This document shows positions 1 to 6,441 of a DNA stretch of 21,281 nt, one piece after another; the stretch's first letter is position 1; every line of letters starts with the position of its first letter. Source of the stretch: a virus; IMG/VR virus record IMGVR_UViG_3300025695_000116, positions 1-21,281 of that record, one strand, 5' to 3'. Below the pieces are notes generated by a model. The model was not told the origin of the DNA. It saw nothing but the letters and a program-made list of their open reading frames with translations, and made no database searches. Both the position numbers and the translations under genes were made by a program.

Positions 1-539
1 ATATCCATCAAAAGAACGCTGACATTCTTGGCTGTAGCCGTGCTACTGCTAAACCTTTTATCTTTGCCTTTCTATACGGGGCTGGTGGTAAAAAGCTTGG
101 TAGTATTTTAAAGTGTTCTGAAAAAGAAGGTAATAAAGTTAAGAAAAAGTTTCTAGATGCTATCCCAAGCTTAAAGAAACTTATTGCCAAAGTTCAAAAC
201 ATAGCAGAAGTACAGGGGTATATCCCCGGTCTTGATGGGAGACCTATTCATGTTGAATCTACCCATAAGGCTCTTAATTATCTTATTCAAGGTGCTGAAG
301 CAGTTGTTATGAAATACACAGTAAACATGATACATGAGGAACTAGCTAAAGAAAATATTACTTCAAAAATTCTCTTGTTCTATCATGATGAGGTCACTTA
401 TGAAGTTAAAGAAGATCAAACTGAAAAGGCGAGAGAAATCATTATGCGTTGTTTCGAAGAGGCTCCTAAAGCACTTGGAGTAAACATTATGACTTGCGGT
501 GATTGTAAGATTGGAGAAGATTACTATGACGTCCATTAG
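1..539 (+). CDS. Family A DNA polymerase, C-terminal part (5' truncated by window)
   Basis: This is the replicative DNA polymerase of the phage. The frame is open from base 3, so only the last 178 residues (fingers and palm) are seen. Motif B (RxxxKxxxFxxxYG) is complete: visible residues R13, K17, F21, Y25 and G26. The motif C palm triad HDE is at visible residues 128-130 (nt 384-392), within FYHDEVTYEV. Between them lies the usual GLDGR turn and the HKALNYLIQGAEA helix, as in T7 gp5 and Pol I. The internal ATG at 309 is not the start. The 3' end overlaps the next gene by 14 nt. A polymerase next to exonuclease and primase-helicase genes is the T7-type replication set. The assignment to family A is firm; the missing N-terminus may hold a 3'-5' exonuclease domain. 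Confidence 0.95.
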   Translation, partial: IHQKNADILGCSRATAKPFIFAFLYGAGGKKLGSILKCSEKEGNKVKKKFLDAIPSLKKLIAKVQNIAEVQGYIPGLDGRPIHVESTHKALNYLIQGAEAVVMKYTVNMIHEELAKENITSKILLFYHDEVTYEVKEDQTEKAREIIMRCFEEAPKALGVNIMTCGDCKIGEDYYDVH

Positions 540-687
540 GCCAATAACTCCTGTTATTAGATTGATGACAAAAGAAGAACGGCAAGCTTCTAAGGAACGT
601 GAACTAAAAAACGGTTGGCGCAAATGTGCTAGCTGTGGCAATGCAAGCAAAGGAACTTGGTGTGGATTCTGTTTCGAAGAAGAGTGA
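526..687 (+). CDS. Small zinc-ribbon protein
   Basis: A 53-aa protein of unknown role. Four cysteines form two CxxC knuckles (C34-A-S-C37 and C46-G-F-C49), a spacing typical of a small zinc ribbon; the N-terminal half is charged. The start chosen is ATG 526, preceded by GGAG in TTGGAGAAGA at a normal distance. A longer reading from 499 would lie deep inside the polymerase gene. It overlaps the polymerase end by 14 nt and its own end overlaps the next gene by 26 nt, so the three are probably translationally coupled. It may bind nucleic acid or a protein partner in replication; no family is recognised. Confidence 0.75.
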   Translation: MTSIRPITPVIRLMTKEERQASKERELKNGWRKCASCGNASKGTWCGFCFEEE

Positions 688-937
688 ACAGATTAGACTT
701 AGAATTAGGCTTAGTGTAGCCGCCTATTCTTATGAGTACAAGAATAAAAGCATTATGTCTGACGCAGAGTTTGACCGCCTATCTTACTTAGTAGATACTA
801 GTATTACTACTGGTAATCGTAAGTTGGATAACTTTTTTAAAAAACATTTCGAACCTGCTACTGGAATGTGGGTTCGGAAACACCCCGATAAAGCTGGACT
901 AGAAAATATTTACCATAGAATCTGGAAGGATCACTAA
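662..937 (+). CDS. Small protein resembling DNA ligase (LigA) domain Ia
   Basis: A 91-aa protein of unknown function. Its middle (AAYSYEYKNKSIMSDAEFDR, nt 716-775) resembles the helical domain Ia of NAD-dependent DNA ligases, where a Y-x-YY segment is followed by ISDAEYD and binds the nicotinamide end of NAD. The rest of a ligase (KxDG adenylation site, OB fold, HhH) is absent, so it cannot ligate by itself. The start is taken as GTG 662, because AGGA at 651-654 sits 7 nt upstream; ATG 626 or 641 would give a longer overlap without a better ribosome-binding site. The resemblance is short and could be convergence; a profile search would settle it. Confidence 0.65.
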   Translation: MDSVSKKSEQIRLRIRLSVAAYSYEYKNKSIMSDAEFDRLSYLVDTSITTGNRKLDNFFKKHFEPATGMWVRKHPDKAGLENIYHRIWKDH

Positions 938-939
938 AG

Positions 940-1275
940 ATGTATATAAGCGTAGAAGAGAACATTCGTATTGAGTTTGATCGTTTCTTTGAAGCAGTCA
1001 AGTTCAACGGGTATGTTATTGAAGAGAACCTTGCCGAACTTCTAGACACGCTGGAAGAAAATATCATTCAAGAGTACAATGGTCAAACTAACGAAATTTA
1101 TGAAGAAGGTTATGATGATGGTCGAGATAGTGGTTTTGACTCAGGTTATGATGAAGGTTTTTCTGAAGGTAAAGAGCAAGGCCATGACGATGGTTATCAA
1201 GAAGGCCATGACGATGGCTATGAGCTTGGGCAAGCAGATGCTCTTGAAAATTGTAATTGTGGAGAGGAAACCTAA
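940..1275 (+). CDS. Acidic protein with eleven GX3 repeats (Yae1-like repeat)
   Basis: A 111-aa acidic protein of unknown function. Residues 57-97 have a glycine at every fourth position (57, 61, 65 and so on to 97), with mostly D, E, Y, F or H between (GYDD, GFDS, GHDD, GYEL). This is the deca-GX3 pattern known from eukaryotic Yae1/Lto1 proteins and from scattered bacterial and phage proteins, thought to form a helical hairpin. The first 50 residues look like an ordinary charged helical domain. The C-terminus carries CNC (residues 105-107). The DNA of the repeat shows internal similarity (GAAGGCCATGACGATGG motifs near 1181 and 1201), consistent with growth by duplication. The stop overlaps the next start. 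Confidence 0.8.
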   Translation: MYISVEENIRIEFDRFFEAVKFNGYVIEENLAELLDTLEENIIQEYNGQTNEIYEEGYDDGRDSGFDSGYDEGFSEGKEQGHDDGYQEGHDDGYELGQADALENCNCGEET

Positions 1276-1496
1276 TGTTTACAATTGAACACGAAGACAC
1301 TTATACGGTAGTAACTACTTTAGACCAAGCAGGTCTATATGCAGATATTGAGGTAATACTTGATGAGACTGACGTTGTTTTGCGGCAGTTCAATGAAGAA
1401 ACTAAGTGTTATGACTTGATAAACATATCACATCAACAATTTAAAGACATTATTGCGTCTTTATCAAAGGCCGAAGGGGCTTACTATGCGATCTGA
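1275..1496 (+). CDS. Hypothetical phage protein (73 aa)
   Basis: A 73-aa protein that I cannot assign to a named family. The start is ATG 1275, sharing its A with the previous stop codon and preceded by GGAGAGG at 1261-1267; the upstream GTG at 1257 has no such site. The sequence is mixed alpha/beta, with EHEDTYTVVTTLDQAG at the N-terminus and a charged middle (RQFNEETKCYDLI) that looks like a small folded domain. It overlaps the MazG-like gene by 11 nt, so it is probably co-translated with it and may share a role in nucleotide metabolism, but nothing in the sequence shows this. Confidence 0.75.
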   Translation: MFTIEHEDTYTVVTTLDQAGLYADIEVILDETDVVLRQFNEETKCYDLINISHQQFKDIIASLSKAEGAYYAI

Positions 1497-1770
1497 TCTT
1501 TATGAAACCATTGCCTTACAATTCTTCACACCCGGGCATAGACATCACGATGACCTAGTTACAGGGCTTAGAGAAGAAGCGGCAGAGGTAAATTCAGCCA
1601 TTCATTTAGGAACTCGAAAACAAGTGTTAGATGAGCTTGGAGATGTCCTTTGGTATGTAACTGTTATGGCAAACTATGAAGGTAGCAACCTCTCTGAAAT
1701 TATGAAGATTAACTATGAAAAACTCGAAAAACGTGCTATTAACGGAAAGAAAGGAAATAGCAATGCCTAA
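1486..1770 (+). CDS. MazG-like nucleotide pyrophosphohydrolase
   Basis: A 94-aa single-domain MazG-type enzyme, expected to hydrolyse nucleoside triphosphates or related nucleotides to monophosphates. The metal-binding signature is present: E30, E31 and E34 on the first helix (LREEAAEV), and D49-E50-L-G-D53 on the second (LDELGDVLWYV). Together these give the EExxE and ExxD set of all-alpha NTP pyrophosphatases. ATG 1486 is chosen because it starts just before the recognisable helix; the upstream ATG 1453 would add a tail lying within the previous gene. Phage MazG proteins are proposed to lower ppGpp or reshape nucleotide pools during infection. That fits the RNR further down, but the substrate here is unknown. 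Confidence 0.85.
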   Translation: MRSDLYETIALQFFTPGHRHHDDLVTGLREEAAEVNSAIHLGTRKQVLDELGDVLWYVTVMANYEGSNLSEIMKINYEKLEKRAINGKKGNSNA

Positions 1771-2227
1771 TTGGTGCATGAACAACGTACAGATCTCTGG
1801 TGAAAAAGAAACACTAGAAAAAATTGAAGTAGCCGCAAACAATAATGAACTACTTAAATTCTTAGCCCCTTTAGGCCAAGACTGGGATTATGGGTTAGCG
1901 GTAAATACATGGGGTACAAAATGGGATGTCAACGAGCCGTACTGTGATTGGGACGGGGACGATACCCTTCAATTAAGTTTTGATACTGCTTGGGGTCCAC
2001 CTTTAGGGGCTTACGATATAGCAGAGTCAACAATGAATCTAGAAATTACTGCAAGCTTTTATGAACCCGGTATGTGCTTTGTAGGAGATCGAGAAGATTC
2101 TTATGAGTTTGACTTTGAAGATGAAAACTGGGCAGAGTATATCCCAACAGACTTAATCGATGATTGGGGGTTAGAGGATGAGTATGATAACTGGAAAGAG
2201 TGGCAAGAAGAAGAAGAGGAAGGGTAA
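1763..2227 (+). CDS. Api92-like / DUF1281-type phage protein
   Basis: A 154-aa acidic protein. It opens with MPNWCMNNVQISG, the hallmark N-terminus (PNWCxNxV) of the ferredoxin-like fold described for Api92-like (DUF1281) phage proteins. It also has the family's WGTKWD segment (near residues 49-54) and a WGPP turn (nt 1991-2002). The biochemical role of this family is not known. The C-terminal 40 residues are strongly acidic and Trp-rich (EEYDNWKEWQ then a glutamate run). The start at 1763 overlaps MazG by 8 nt and is preceded by AAGGAA. A 39-nt gap follows that holds the first copy of the TACCTGACGTTAAAGAA motif. Confidence 0.8.
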   Translation: MPNWCMNNVQISGEKETLEKIEVAANNNELLKFLAPLGQDWDYGLAVNTWGTKWDVNEPYCDWDGDDTLQLSFDTAWGPPLGAYDIAESTMNLEITASFYEPGMCFVGDREDSYEFDFEDENWAEYIPTDLIDDWGLEDEYDNWKEWQEEEEEG

Positions 2228-2231
2228 AAAT

Positions 2232-2252
2232 TACCTGACGTTAAAGAACAAT
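2232..2252 (+). promoter_or_regulatory. Repeated 21-nt motif, copy 1
   Basis: TACCTGACGTTAAAGAACAA plus a final T, preceded by an A-rich run (AAAAAT). The same 21 bases occur exactly at 8325-8345, and a diverged copy lies at 10835. This copy is in the 39-nt gap before the 2267 gene, one of the few gaps in the early region, and is followed by the AAAGGAAAA ribosome-binding site. A promoter or binding site for a phage regulator is the simplest reading. It does not match the T7 or SP6 promoter consensus and has no convincing sigma70 -10 at 16-18 nt. Function is inferred. Confidence 0.6.
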
Positions 2253-2266
2253 AAAGGAAAATCTAT

Positions 2267-2968
2267 ATGAAGCTAAGGATACCTTTTATAAACAGACATA
2301 GGTATATTGTTTTGAAAAGCTATACATTCAACAAATTTGTTCATGAAAACTCACCGTTGGTTATGTCTAAAAATATCAAAAAAGAAAGTTTCTGTCCTAG
2401 CAAATCAATAGGAGATAGATTTTCTAATGGGTTTAACACCTGCTATGGTTATATAAAGTCTTTAGATGTATCTATCACGATACCCGCTTGGACTGAGTTC
2501 AGGATTAAGAGCGATAACAATAATTTTGGTTATATGTTTCCTGGTAGTAGCCTTAGTCAAGCAGATTCGGTCAATGATCCAGAGTATACGCCACCTAAAG
2601 ATCAGTTCATGTCTAAACTTCTTGTCCCTTGGATGCTAGAGGCTAATAGAAATGTTAAGTTTGTAATGGCAAAGCACCCATTAAATATGACAAATATGAA
2701 CACGATTACTGGGGTGGTTTCTTTTTATAATGGCATGCATTCCCCCCATATATTTAACGGTATACCTAAAAATTCTGACTTTATTGTACCTTTTAGTACA
2801 CCCTTGGTTAGTCTTTTCCCTTTGAGTGAATTACCAATTTATCTTAAAACGGAGTATAATAAAGACATGTTTAATACTCTTTTCGAGGCTCAATCTCTTG
2901 GAAGAAACTACATCAAGGGTGCATGCTTGAAAAATGATAGACTAAATAAGAAAAAGGAGCTACTATGA
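2267..2968 (+). CDS. Hypothetical phage protein (233 aa)
   Basis: A 233-aa protein with no catalytic motif that I recognise. Visible features are a basic N-terminus, a SCPS-like segment (SFCPSKS), an IPAWTEFRIK strand around residues 72-81, and a beta-rich middle and C-terminus with PW, PP and PL turns. The same general layout (a cysteine segment, then IPAW or IPMW with a charged strand) is familiar from uncharacterised proteins of marine T4-like and T7-like phages, so I think it is a conserved phage family of unknown function. ATG 2267 is supported by AAAGGAAAA upstream. It is the first gene after motif copy 1 and overlaps the exonuclease by 4 nt (ATGATAG). Confidence 0.8.
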   Translation: MKLRIPFINRHRYIVLKSYTFNKFVHENSPLVMSKNIKKESFCPSKSIGDRFSNGFNTCYGYIKSLDVSITIPAWTEFRIKSDNNNFGYMFPGSSLSQADSVNDPEYTPPKDQFMSKLLVPWMLEANRNVKFVMAKHPLNMTNMNTITGVVSFYNGMHSPHIFNGIPKNSDFIVPFSTPLVSLFPLSELPIYLKTEYNKDMFNTLFEAQSLGRNYIKGACLKNDRLNKKKELL

Positions 2969-3678
2969 TAGCTATTATTGATGGAGATGTTTTGTTATAC
3001 ATGAGTATATGGAACATGGAGACTAAGGAAGAAGCGAAAGAAAGGTTTGATGAAATATTTCAGAATACATTAGAGAGTGTATTTGCAACAGACTACGTCA
3101 TGGCATTAGGTGGCCCTGACAATTTTAGAGTTGATCTTTATCCAGATTATAAAGGCAACAGAGTAAAATCAAAATCGACAAGACCGGATTGGTTCTTAGA
3201 TTTGAAGTCTGATATCGAAAGCGGGTATGAAGGATGTGTTTTTTCTGATAACTGCGAAGCGGATGATCTGGTAAGAATATGGGCGACTGAGTGTGACAAT
3301 GCTGATATAAAACGAATTGTTATTTCAGTGGATAAGGATCTCGATTGTATTAGTGGTCTTCACTATAATCCTCGTAAAGGTTCAATTTACACTGTAGAAC
3401 AAGAAGATGCAAATTACTTTTATTGGAAACAAATTCTTATGGGGGACTCTACGGATAACATCCCTGGACTTCCTGGAATTGGACCTAAAAAAGCGGATGC
3501 AATACTAGCACATAATACTAAATATAAAGACAGTGTATGTCGGGCCTACTATAATAAATATGGAGAAGAAGGCTACAATTACCTGATTACCAATGGGCGT
3601 CTTATTCACATTTGGCGACACCTGAATGATCACTTTGTATTAGATCGGAAACACTATGACAATGCTATCAAAAGCTGA
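2965..3678 (+). CDS. 5'-3' exonuclease, FEN/T7 gp6-like
   Basis: A 237-aa structure-specific 5'-3' exonuclease, expected to remove RNA primers and degrade host DNA as T7 gp6 does. The acidic metal-binding clusters are all visible: D6 and D8 (IIDGDV), E98-A-D100-D101 (NCEADDLV), D123, D125 and D127 (SVDKDLDC), and D161 with D164 (GDSTDNIPGLPG). The helix-three-turn-helix DNA-binding loop GIGPKKA is at residues 171-177. The length fits the stand-alone phage family rather than the Pol I N-terminal domain. The start overlaps the previous stop and follows AAGGAGC. It lies in the same run as polymerase and primase-helicase. Confidence 0.93.
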   Translation: MIAIIDGDVLLYMSIWNMETKEEAKERFDEIFQNTLESVFATDYVMALGGPDNFRVDLYPDYKGNRVKSKSTRPDWFLDLKSDIESGYEGCVFSDNCEADDLVRIWATECDNADIKRIVISVDKDLDCISGLHYNPRKGSIYTVEQEDANYFYWKQILMGDSTDNIPGLPGIGPKKADAILAHNTKYKDSVCRAYYNKYGEEGYNYLITNGRLIHIWRHLNDHFVLDRKHYDNAIKS

Positions 3679-4126
3679 AATTGGTCATTGGAATTATGCT
3701 TATAAGTTTGATCCCGAACAATGGTTTGGTTTCATATACTGTATAGAAAATACTGTAACAAGTCAATTTTACATAGGGAAAAAACAGTTTTACCATGGCG
3801 GTAAAAAGAAATCAAGAACTTATGGTAAAGAAATGACTTGGCGAACTTATGAGGGTTCTTCTACAAAGGTCAAAGGCGATATTAAAAAGTATGGAAAAGA
3901 TAACTTCAACTTTAATATTGTTGATATGTATAAAACAAAAGGTGGTCTTTATTATGCAGAGGCTTATCTACAAATGTTAAGTGAATGTATGACTGAAACT
4001 TTAAGCGACAATTCTACGCCTCGTTTTTATAATAGGCAAATTGCAGCTATTAGGTTTGTTCCTAATGAACACCCTACAAGTAAGACTAAGTCTTTTGTTG
4101 GTAAGATAAAAAGGAGATATGCATGA
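3656..4126 (+). CDS. GIY-YIG family endonuclease
   Basis: A 156-aa protein with a GIY-YIG-type nuclease core. FIY at residues 26-28 and FYIGK at 38-42 correspond to the two signature strands, separated by a 9-residue loop. WRTYEGSS and DIKKYGKDNFNF follow as in the family, and E102 (LYYAEAYLQ) is well placed as the metal-binding glutamate. Position between exonuclease and primase-helicase matches that of the T7 gp3 endonuclease, so it may act as the branch- or junction-cutting nuclease in place of gp3. A homing role is less likely, since it is embedded in the operon and overlaps both neighbours (23 nt and 4 nt). ATG 3662 is an alternative start. Confidence 0.82.
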   Translation: MTMLSKAEIGHWNYAYKFDPEQWFGFIYCIENTVTSQFYIGKKQFYHGGKKKSRTYGKEMTWRTYEGSSTKVKGDIKKYGKDNFNFNIVDMYKTKGGLYYAEAYLQMLSECMTETLSDNSTPRFYNRQIAAIRFVPNEHPTSKTKSFVGKIKRRYA

Positions 4127-4311
4127 TTATGCACCCCGCAGCCCCCATTTCATGGCTAATTGCCATGTTTGTATTAGCACTCACTATGTTGAACTACTTA
4201 TTCGGATTTATGAAGTTAGACCCTGTAATGTCGGTTGTAATCTATCTATTTTTTACAGAGTTTAGCAAATTAGTAGCGGAGATGACTAACAATGGGAAGA
4301 ATAGTAACTAA
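4123..4311 (+). CDS. Small membrane protein (two predicted TM segments)
   Basis: A 62-aa hydrophobic protein of unknown function. Two membrane segments are visible, roughly residues 9-30 (WLIAMFVLALTMLNYLFGF) and 34-48 (PVMSVVIYLFF), followed by a short polar tail. AAAAGGAGA lies just upstream of ATG 4123. It overlaps the preceding nuclease gene by 4 nt and the primase-helicase gene by 20 nt, so it is tightly coupled to replication genes. It could tether replication proteins to the membrane or act on the host membrane; neither is shown. A holin role is unlikely from its early-region position. Confidence 0.7.
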   Translation: MIMHPAAPISWLIAMFVLALTMLNYLFGFMKLDPVMSVVIYLFFTEFSKLVAEMTNNGKNSN

Positions 4312-5944
4312 GAATCAGCCCTGTGAATTTTGTGGAGGGTCAGACCCTAAACAGATATACGAAGATGGGTCTGCTTTTTGTTTTTCTTGCCGCAAAAGCT
4401 ATCCTAAACCCAAAGAAGGAGATGATAGTTTGGATTTTGAACCAGTGACAAAGAATAATAGCTGGAGCGAATCTAAGCTTCAGGAAGTAAGAAATGAATA
4501 TATTACACGAGGTTTTAAAGAGAGGAATATCTTTAAGCAGGTTTCTGAGCATTATGGTGTTAAGGTTTCTTACAATATTGATGGTGACATTGACGCTCAT
4601 TATTATCCTTACTACAGTGATAATACCTTGGTTGGATACAAGGTCAGAACTTTACCAAAGGACTTTACAAGTCTTGGAACCATTAGAGGTGGAATGTTTG
4701 GACAGTCCTTGTACAACGGAGGTAAGCGACTAGTAATTACAGAAGGTGAGCTTGATGCTATGGCAGTACAATCTGCATGGTACAAAAAGTATAAAACCTT
4801 TTATCCTGTTGTTTCTTTACGATCTGCATCGAGCATTAAAGACTTGATTAATGAGCGGGACTGGATTCGTAAATTCGATGAAGTAGTTTTGTGGCTAGAC
4901 AACGATGATGCTGGTAAAGAGGCTATGAAAGAAGCCGCCCGTATTATTGGTTATGATAAGATTAAAGTTGCTAAATCTACTGAAAAAGATGCTTCTGATC
5001 TTTGGATTAAGGAACCAGACAAGGTTCTAAAAACAATATATGATTCTGTAGAGTATACACCTGCAGGTATCTTAACTAAAGAAGAACTCTGGCATCAGCT
5101 AGAAGATTACAATAAAATAGAATCAGTACCTTATCCTGAGTATATGACTGGCCTTAATGAAAAATTAAAAGGTATGCGCTTTGGCGAAATAACTCTGTGG
5201 ACTTCAGGCACTGGTTCAGGTAAATCAACACTATTAAGAGAAATTGCTATTGATCTTTTGGAAAAAACAGAAGATAAAATTGGCATCATCTCGTTAGAAG
5301 AGTCACCAGCTGAAACCGCTAGAAAGATGGCGGGTATGGCAATAAACAGGAATCCTGCAAATGACGAGATCCCAATTGAAAAACTTAAGGAAGGATTTGA
5401 TATCGTTTTTGGTAGCAACCGTGTTATGGTCCTTGATCATCAAGGTAGCATATCAGATGGCTCCATTATGGACTTTCTGGAGTATATGTGTCTTAGCGGT
5501 TGTAAGTACCTCTTTGTTGACCATATTACTATTTTGGCTTCTGAAGGGGCCGAAGGGTTAACTGGTAACGAAGCTATAGACAAAATAATGAATGACCTTT
5601 TAAGGCTGTGTAAGAAGCATAATGTGTGGATCGGCCTAATTAGTCACCTACGTAAGACAGATAATAAGGGGAAGAGTTTTGAAGAAGGTAAATTACCATC
5701 AATGGATGACATCCGTGGGTCTGGTTCTATTAAACAAATCAGTATGGACATTATCGCTTTTGCTAGAAATGTTGGGTCGGCTGTTCATGACGAGCGCAAC
5801 ACTATTAAAACAAAAGTTCTTAAATGTCGATACACAGGTTTGACCGGACCAAGCGGTAGCCTTTATTATGAGTTCGAAACAGGTAGGCTATCGAAAGGTC
5901 TTGATCAGTTTGAAGAACAATCGGAAGGAGTTATGCAAGTATGA
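4292..5944 (+). CDS. Bifunctional DNA primase-helicase, T7 gp4-like
   Basis: A 550-aa protein with the full T7 gp4 layout. The N-terminal zinc finger has C11, C14, C30 and C33. The TOPRIM primase domain shows E151 (VITEGELDA) and D203/D205 (WLDNDDAG). The RecA-like hexameric helicase domain has Walker A GTGSGKST at 306-313, SLEES near 334-338, Walker B LFVDH at 407-411, SHLRK at 451-455 and the DIRGSGSIKQ segment near 473-482. LKCRYTGLTGPSG near 510-522 corresponds to the arginine-finger region. It primes and unwinds DNA for the family A polymerase upstream. The start ATG 4292 has a GGAG upstream. The stop is shared with the next start (ATGATGA). Confidence 0.95.
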   Translation: MGRIVTKNQPCEFCGGSDPKQIYEDGSAFCFSCRKSYPKPKEGDDSLDFEPVTKNNSWSESKLQEVRNEYITRGFKERNIFKQVSEHYGVKVSYNIDGDIDAHYYPYYSDNTLVGYKVRTLPKDFTSLGTIRGGMFGQSLYNGGKRLVITEGELDAMAVQSAWYKKYKTFYPVVSLRSASSIKDLINERDWIRKFDEVVLWLDNDDAGKEAMKEAARIIGYDKIKVAKSTEKDASDLWIKEPDKVLKTIYDSVEYTPAGILTKEELWHQLEDYNKIESVPYPEYMTGLNEKLKGMRFGEITLWTSGTGSGKSTLLREIAIDLLEKTEDKIGIISLEESPAETARKMAGMAINRNPANDEIPIEKLKEGFDIVFGSNRVMVLDHQGSISDGSIMDFLEYMCLSGCKYLFVDHITILASEGAEGLTGNEAIDKIMNDLLRLCKKHNVWIGLISHLRKTDNKGKSFEEGKLPSMDDIRGSGSIKQISMDIIAFARNVGSAVHDERNTIKTKVLKCRYTGLTGPSGSLYYEFETGRLSKGLDQFEEQSEGVMQV

Positions 5945-6156
5945 TGAATGACCAAACTCTTGTATTAATGTCGATTGTCTATCAAATGTTAGAAAAAGAC
6001 CCTAATATAGATGGATTCAATCCATTTGTACAAGAATACTTAGAAGGTTTGGCAGAAGAATTAAACGAGATGACTGAAGAAGAACAGAATCATGTTTATT
6101 TCTATGCTGACACCTTCTTTAATAAAATAAACAATGTAAAAGAGGTGTTACACTAA
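5941..6156 (+). CDS. Hypothetical small acidic protein
   Basis: A 71-aa acidic, helix-rich protein of unknown function (MLEKDPNIDGF, QEYLEGLAEEL, EMTEEEQNHVYFYADTFF). No motif is recognised. It starts within the ATGATGA overlap with the primase-helicase stop, so either ATG 5941 or 5944 could be used. Its stop shares one base with the next start. It may be an adaptor or inhibitor translated with the helicase, but nothing in the sequence proves this. Confidence 0.7.
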   Translation: MMNDQTLVLMSIVYQMLEKDPNIDGFNPFVQEYLEGLAEELNEMTEEEQNHVYFYADTFFNKINNVKEVLH

Positions 6157-6431
6157 TGGAAGAAATTTTTAAAACCTTTGTCAAAGAAGGTTATACAAAC
6201 AAACAATTCGAAAAATGGGTTAACAACCCTAATGTTAAAAAGATCTATGATCCTAAACAACTAGAGGCCATTAAAGAAATGTGGAAAGGCACTCCTGTTG
6301 AGAGTGTTGTAGAAGCAAGCGTAGACTTCCAGATTGAAGTTGCAGAAGAAATCATGGAAACCTACAAAGATACTTTGGAAGCACTAGCTAACACAAAACC
6401 AAAAACAAAACCACGTAACAAAGACAAATAG
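6156..6431 (+). CDS. Hypothetical small protein (91 aa)
   Basis: A 91-aa helical protein with a basic tail (TKPKTKPRNKDK) and no motif that I recognise. Its ribosome-binding site is AGAGG at 6141-6145. That site is notable because AAGAGGTGT (6140-6148) is perfectly complementary to nine bases of the CU-rich arm of the structured element at 10946-10954. It directly precedes the RNR gene, with a 10-nt gap, so it is in the same transcription unit. Confidence 0.7.
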   Translation: MEEIFKTFVKEGYTNKQFEKWVNNPNVKKIYDPKQLEAIKEMWKGTPVESVVEASVDFQIEVAEEIMETYKDTLEALANTKPKTKPRNKDK

Positions 6432-6441
6432 GGAAAATAAA

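Noticed and set aside
1371-1378. Fourth copy of the repeated motif (ACTGACGTTG)
   Set aside because: Only the eight-base core CTGACGTT matches, which is expected about once by chance in DNA of this length.
2232-2260. Sigma70 promoter with CTGACG as -35
   Set aside because: No acceptable -10 at 16-18 nt, and the surrounding sequence differs between copies where the -10 should be.
3656-4126. Homing endonuclease inserted in the operon
   Set aside because: It overlaps both neighbours and fills the position of the T7 endonuclease; no intron or split gene is seen.
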